50,972 nucleotides of DNA from Deltaproteobacteria bacterium (lineage in GTDB: Bacteria; Desulfobacterota; Syntrophia; Syntrophales; UBA8958), in the NCBI GenBank assembly GCA_026388335.1, contig JAPLJZ010000174.1, positions 1-50,972 on the forward strand. Direction: 5' to 3'. The translations under genes were made by a program, and so were the position numbers. How positions within the stretch are numbered: position 1 is the first letter of the stretch; each line of letters starts with the position of its first letter. Of the stretch, positions 47,494 through 50,972 are shown piece by piece. The notes under the pieces are model-generated. The model was not told the origin of the DNA. It searched no databases and saw nothing but the letters and a program-made list of their open reading frames with translations.

Positions 47494-49335
47494 TCAATTT
47501 AGTCCGCACATGTCCTGTCCCATCAGTCTCAGCGCTGCCAGTCCTTTTGGCTCGTGATCGAGAAGGTGGGCAAAGATCATCGGTTTGTTGAATCGCTCCT
47601 CGATTTCGCCAAGATATTTTTCCTGCTGCTTTCTCCGCTTGCCGAAAAAGGCGTTATTCCCTGCATCCTTGGGCAAAATATAATTGACGGCCACCATCGC
47701 CGTTTCGATGCCCACCTGTTTCTTCAGGTCTTCAGAGGCACGCCAGGCCTCGATCATGGGTGTGTACTCGGGATACATGACAAACACAAAGGAGCTCTTG
47801 TCACGGTTGCGCATTTTTTCAATGACGTCGGCGTACTTGTTTTGTGTTGCCTCGGAGGTCTGCTTCGTTAGAGTCCCCAGATCGATAAAGCCCTTCCAGT
47901 CCGTCGGCAGTTCCAGCAAGCGCAGGGTATGACCCGTAGGGGCCGTATCGAAAACGGTGATGTCGTATCCGTTGGTATCGAAATAGCTCATGAATTTCTC
48001 GAAGGCGGCCATTTCCTCAGCACAGGGGGAGTTCAGATCCTCCTCCACGGATCGTTTCGTTTCTTCGCTCTGATCCTTGACCGATTCAAGTATCCGCTCC
48101 TTATACTCCTCCAGAGCCTGCCGCTGATCGATCCGCGCCGCATAAAGGTTGTCCACACCGTTGATCTTCGTGGGCTCATGGTTGATCGCCTGGCCGAAGA
48201 TGTCGTGGAGATGGGACGCCGGGTCCGTGGTCACGATAAGCGTTTTGTAGCCCTGATCGGCCATGTACAAGGAGGTCGTGCTGGCAATGGTGCTTTTACC
48301 CACGCCGCCTTTTCCCGTAAAGAAGATGAACCGCTGGCCATTGGTTGGTTTCAGCATATCATGGCAGTTTAGTTTCCGATACGACTTCTGGTTGAAGAAA
48401 ACAGCGGACCGGCTTGGTGAAGATTTGATCCCCGTTTCGTCCTTTTTATCTTCATAAACGAAGCGGGCCACGGCGTTCAGCAATTCCGTTCCCGTCACTT
48501 CGCTGTCCTGTAGGGGATAATAGACCTTCTCCAGGTCGGGAAACTCGGTCTCGATCCGGGCAATAATCCGCTCCTCTCCCGCCTTTTTCTTGCGGAAGAA
48601 ATCGTCCGTGCAGGCTTCCTCGGGAAGGAGACCGTTTACGATGAGGAAACTGGTAGCGATTCCCAGCTTGGATAACTCTTCCGCGCTTCTTTTCGTTTCC
48701 AGAATGGAGGAGTTCTCGGGCTTCAGGACAAAGACGAAGGACGTGCGGTTCCGATCCTGAAGATAATCAATCGCCTTCTCGTACTTCACCTTGGCAGTCT
48801 GGAGGGACGCCCCCGGGCCGATGCAGGTAGCGGCGCTTTGGTTCAATGTATCCGTCCAGCCACTAGGAAGTTCCAGAAGACGGATGGTGTGCCCCGTGGG
48901 CGCTGTGTCGAAGACCACGACGTCATAGCTGGGGTCGTCCATGAATTCGATAAATTTGTCAAAAGCGGCCACTTCCTCCACGCAGGGGCTGTTGAGTTGC
49001 TCCTTGATTATCTCAAGATTCTTTTCATCCAGCAGGTCCCGCAAGGGGCCGACTATTCTTTCCCGGTATTCCTCCGACGCAATGTCGGGATCGATCTCGA
49101 TGGCATGGAGATTCTCTATATTCAGGATCGGAGTGACTTGATGGCCGATCGCCTGACCGAAGATATCCGACAGATTAGGAGCCGGATCGGTCGTCACAAG
49201 CAGGGTCTTATATCCTGCCTTCGCCAGCCATACCGCCGTGGCGCAGCTCATCGTGCTTTTGCCGACGCCGCCCTTGCCGCTGAAAAATATGAATCTTACC
49301 TCTTTCCCGTTGGGGATGATTTGATGTTTAAGCAT
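47494..49335 (-). CDS. arsA: ArsA arsenite-stimulated ATPase, tandem two-domain form
   Basis: ATPase of 613 residues with two homologous halves. P-loops G-K-G-G-V-G-K-S-T lie at residues 20-28 and again near 340, and each half has a D-T-A-P-T-G-H-T signature. Metal-binding type cysteines occur in L-N-S-P-C-V-E-E and L-N-S-P-C-A-E-E, as in E. coli ArsA. It drives arsenite or antimonite efflux and takes the metalloid from ArsD. Its start overlaps the arsD stop by 8 bp. Confidence 0.95.
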   Translation of the reverse strand: MLKHQIIPNGKEVRFIFFSGKGGVGKSTMSCATAVWLAKAGYKTLLVTTDPAPNLSDIFGQAIGHQVTPILNIENLHAIEIDPDIASEEYRERIVGPLRDLLDEKNLEIIKEQLNSPCVEEVAAFDKFIEFMDDPSYDVVVFDTAPTGHTIRLLELPSGWTDTLNQSAATCIGPGASLQTAKVKYEKAIDYLQDRNRTSFVFVLKPENSSILETKRSAEELSKLGIATSFLIVNGLLPEEACTDDFFRKKKAGEERIIARIETEFPDLEKVYYPLQDSEVTGTELLNAVARFVYEDKKDETGIKSSPSRSAVFFNQKSYRKLNCHDMLKPTNGQRFIFFTGKGGVGKSTIASTTSLYMADQGYKTLIVTTDPASHLHDIFGQAINHEPTKINGVDNLYAARIDQRQALEEYKERILESVKDQSEETKRSVEEDLNSPCAEEMAAFEKFMSYFDTNGYDITVFDTAPTGHTLRLLELPTDWKGFIDLGTLTKQTSEATQNKYADVIEKMRNRDKSSFVFVMYPEYTPMIEAWRASEDLKKQVGIETAMVAVNYILPKDAGNNAFFGKRRKQQEKYLGEIEERFNKPMIFAHLLDHEPKGLAALRLMGQDMCGLN

Positions 49336-49660
49336 TTAAGGTCTCCTGCTCCAGCACGTCCTTGATCTGGTCATAGGTCATGTATTTTTGCCTGGCGACA
49401 ATAGTTCCATTCATGGTGGTAATGGGCAGAACAGCCGGACCGCTCTCTTTCACCAGCCGGACAACCTCCGGGTTGGCAAAGAAGAGTAGGCTGTTGAAAA
49501 CCAGGCTGGCGCGCATGATTTTCAGGTTGCCGTTGTATTCACCCGTCAGACGTTTCAGCGTCTCATTGAATTCGATCAGTTCGCGGTCCGGCTCGGGTCC
49601 GCATACTCCGGTGGCGCAACACATGGCCCCTTCGTAAATTGTTAATTCCTGTTTACTCAT
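49328..49660 (-). CDS. arsD: ArsD arsenic metallochaperone
   Basis: Small metallochaperone of 110 residues. The thiol cluster Cys14, Cys15 and Cys20 in M-C-C-A-T-G-V-C matches the C12-C13-C18 site of E. coli ArsD with the same spacing. It delivers arsenite to ArsA, encoded just downstream with overlapping genes, and can act as a weak repressor. It follows arsR by 24 bp. Confidence 0.95.
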   Translation of the reverse strand: MSKQELTIYEGAMCCATGVCGPEPDRELIEFNETLKRLTGEYNGNLKIMRASLVFNSLLFFANPEVVRLVKESGPAVLPITTMNGTIVARQKYMTYDQIKDVLEQETLNA

Positions 49661-49684
49661 TTATCTTTATCCCTTTCCGAAGAT

Positions 49685-50104
49685 TTATTTTTCGTTGATA
49701 TCATTCTTGCCGTTGACCTTATTAACGACCCGCCGCCAGTTGTTGCTTTTTACCCCATCCACACACCGGTTGCCATCCCGCAATGATAACCGTAACTGCA
49801 AGCGTGCGGCCATTTCAAGAAAGGCATCTGCGGGGATTGTTGCCAGGGCCTGCATTATATAGCCCTGAACCTGGTCCTGCGGCTTCGCTAGATCAAAGTA
49901 AACCCACCGGCCCTCTTTCTTTTCCTTGACCAGCTTGGCTCCTTTGAGGATCTTCAGATGCCGGGAAATGTTGCAGTGGCTTTCCCCGATGGCGTCGGTG
50001 ATTTCACAGACGCAAAGATCCCCCGGGACGGAATTCAGGAGCCAGATAATGGCAAGGCGGGTCTTGTCTCCTAAGGCTTTAAATTGTTCGATGTAGAGTT
50101 CCAT
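49685..50104 (-). CDS. arsR: ArsR-family arsenic-responsive repressor
   Basis: Winged-helix repressor of 139 residues and first gene of the arsenic operon. The metal site is D-L-C-V-C-E-I with Cys31 and Cys33, next to Cys44 in the recognition helix region S-H-C-N-I-S-R-H-L-K, the ELCVCDL-type sensor of ArsR. The C-terminal extension of about 40 residues is rich in Arg and Lys. It probably binds its own promoter, where TTCATATATTCAA lies at 50113-50125. Confidence 0.9.
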   Translation of the reverse strand: MELYIEQFKALGDKTRLAIIWLLNSVPGDLCVCEITDAIGESHCNISRHLKILKGAKLVKEKKEGRWVYFDLAKPQDQVQGYIMQALATIPADAFLEMAARLQLRLSLRDGNRCVDGVKSNNWRRVVNKVNGKNDINEK

Positions 50105-50112
50105 GTTCCACT

Positions 50113-50125
50113 TTCATATATTCAA
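50113..50125. promoter_or_regulatory. Possible ArsR operator
   Basis: TTCATATATTCAA lies 9 bp upstream of the arsR start and resembles the A/T-rich imperfect palindromes bound by ArsR-type repressors. A minus-strand TATATT/TATTAT region next to it could serve as the -10 box. Identification rests on position and composition only. Confidence 0.4.
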
Positions 50126-50169
50126 GTTTGTGCACATAATATAGACGAAAAAGACGATAAGGAGACAAG

Positions 50170-50206
50170 AAAAGGGCCGGACAGGGATCCCCCCGTCTCG
50201 GCCCTT
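50170..50206 (-). terminator. Rho-independent terminator of the thiolase gene
   Basis: On the minus strand AAGGGCCG pairs with CGGCCCTT around an inner GAC/GTC and GGG/CCC stem, 22 bp after the thiolase stop, and is followed by TTTTCTT. It separates the thiolase transcript from the arsenic operon. Confidence 0.75.
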
Positions 50207-50228
50207 GATTATCTTTTCGTTGCGCTCA

Positions 50229-50972
50229 TTAAGCGACGTTTTCCAGCAAGATGGCAATGCCCTGCCCGCCACCGATGCATAACGATGCCACTCCGAAGCG
50301 AAGTTTCCGTTTTTTCATCTCCATCGCCAGCCCGTAGGTAATCCGCGCCCCGGTGCACCCGATGGGATGACCGATGGAGACCCCGCCGCCGTTTAAATTC
50401 AGCTTGTCCATGGGGATCTCCAGTTCTTTCACGCACGCCAGGGCCTGGACGGCGAAGGCCTCGTTGAGTTCCACCAGATCCATGTCCTTCATGGTTAGGT
50501 TCTGCCCTTTCAGGAGCTTATTTACGGCAGGAATCGGTCCCAGACCCATGTAGTCGGGGTCCACGCCGCCTGTTTCATAGCCCCTGATTTTTGCAAGTGG
50601 TTTCAGCCCCAGTTCTTTGGCCTTCTCCGCAGCCATGACCACCACCGCGGCTGCGCCGTCGTTGATCCCGGATGCATTCCCCGCGGTAACGCTGCCATCC
50701 TTTTTAAAAGCAGGTGCCATTTTGGCCATTTTTTCCAGGTTCGTATCCATGGGGCGCTCATCATCTTTAAATACGATGGGGTCCTTTTTCTTTTGCGGAA
50801 TCACGACAGGGACGATTTCATCGGCTACCCTGCCGGATGTAGTGGCAGCGCGCGCCCGCTGATGGCTCAGCAGGGCGAATTCGTCCTGTTCCAGCCGGGA
50901 TATCTTATAAAGGTCCGCTATCTTCTCTGCTGTGACTCCCATGTGGTAACCGTAGAATATCTCAAATAAACC
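50229..50972 (-). CDS. Thiolase (acetyl-CoA acetyltransferase type), C-terminal part
   Basis: The gene runs off the right edge; the frame stays open beyond the ATG at 50942, so the start is outside. The visible 247 residues contain the acid/base signatures [21 protein letters not shown] (His) and C-I-G-G-G-Q-G (Cys) of thiolases. The nucleophilic Cys region is not in the window. It serves fatty-acid beta-oxidation or acetoacetyl-CoA metabolism, consistent with a syntrophic fatty- or aromatic-acid degrader, and is unrelated to the arsenic genes. Confidence 0.9.
   Translation of the reverse strand, partial: GLFEIFYGYHMGVTAEKIADLYKISRLEQDEFALLSHQRARAATTSGRVADEIVPVVIPQKKKDPIVFKDDERPMDTNLEKMAKMAPAFKKDGSVTAGNASGINDGAAAVVVMAAEKAKELGLKPLAKIRGYETGGVDPDYMGLGPIPAVNKLLKGQNLTMKDMDLVELNEAFAVQALACVKELEIPMDKLNLNGGGVSIGHPIGCTGARITYGLAMEMKKRKLRFGVASLCIGGGQGIAILLENVA

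Noticed and set aside
1-50972. CRISPR arrays, tRNA and rRNA genes
   Set aside because: No regularly spaced repeat units or cloverleaf or rRNA sequence were recognised on either strand; a covariance-model scan was not possible here.

Overview
The window looks like chromosomal DNA of an anaerobic member of the Desulfobacterota (former Deltaproteobacteria; a Syntrophales-like bacterium is my best guess). This is inferred from the mix of multihaem cytochromes, a molybdopterin sulfur-oxyanion type reductase, FmdE, DUF169 and TSUP proteins, sigma-54 regulation, UGA-encoded selenoproteins and a tandem ArsA. No rRNA or tRNA gene was seen. Nearly all genes lie on the minus strand. The exceptions are the broken transposase at the left edge and a MarR/permease unit at 23.4-25.1 kb.

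Layout. (a) 1-1.2 kb: 3' part of an IS4-type element and a gene-free stretch. (b) 1.2-8.6 kb: respiratory block with a TtrA-like molybdoenzyme, its four-cluster Fe-S partner, a three-haem cytochrome, a small methyltransferase, an octahaem cytochrome and a TSUP anion permease. (c) 8.7-15.3 kb: outer-membrane barrel, LolA-like carrier, MacB/LolCDE-type ABC pair, FmdE protein, second TSUP permease and CDF metal exporter. (d) 15.4-23.0 kb: lipoprotein, then a tripartite RND exporter (RND, adaptor, TolC) headed by an OB-fold periplasmic protein and a Spy/ZraP-like protein. (e) 23.0-25.1 kb: a divergent cysteine-rich MarR regulator and a permease gene cut by one in-frame stop. (f) 25.1-29.8 kb: envelope protease operon (short membrane protein, two M16 proteins, a second OB-fold protein, lipoprotein trypsin-like protease). 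(g) 30-38.2 kb: thiol-redox and sulfur-handling genes (rhodanese, VKOR, DsbA, third TSUP, NifX-like protein, CcdA, thioredoxin) plus a PAS/sigma-54 activator. (h) 38.3-42.1 kb: MoxR/VWA pair and an orphan AAA ATPase. (i) 42.2-50.1 kb: a large arsenic locus (arsR, arsD, tandem arsA, Lon-like peptidase, two selenoprotein genes, thioredoxin-like protein, permease, acr3, tandem Usp). (j) The right edge holds part of a thiolase gene.

Three signals stand out. First, operons (d) and (f) each start with a clear sigma-54 promoter, and about 82-84 bp upstream of each lies the same 51-bp array of four GGAT/ATCC boxes with identical spacing. The two operons also encode paralogous OB-fold proteins, so they look like one envelope-stress regulon of the ZraR kind whose activator is outside the window. 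Second, the arsenic locus contains two genes that read through UGA as selenocysteine (a HesB/IscA-like protein and a UxxC glutaredoxin-like protein) next to a stand-alone Lon-type Ser/Lys peptidase. Third, the MarR/permease unit carries paired GTTGA-N5-TCAAC operators, vicinal cysteine pairs in the regulator and four vicinal cysteine pairs in the permease linker, which suggests a thiol-binding metalloid or metal sensing and efflux device.
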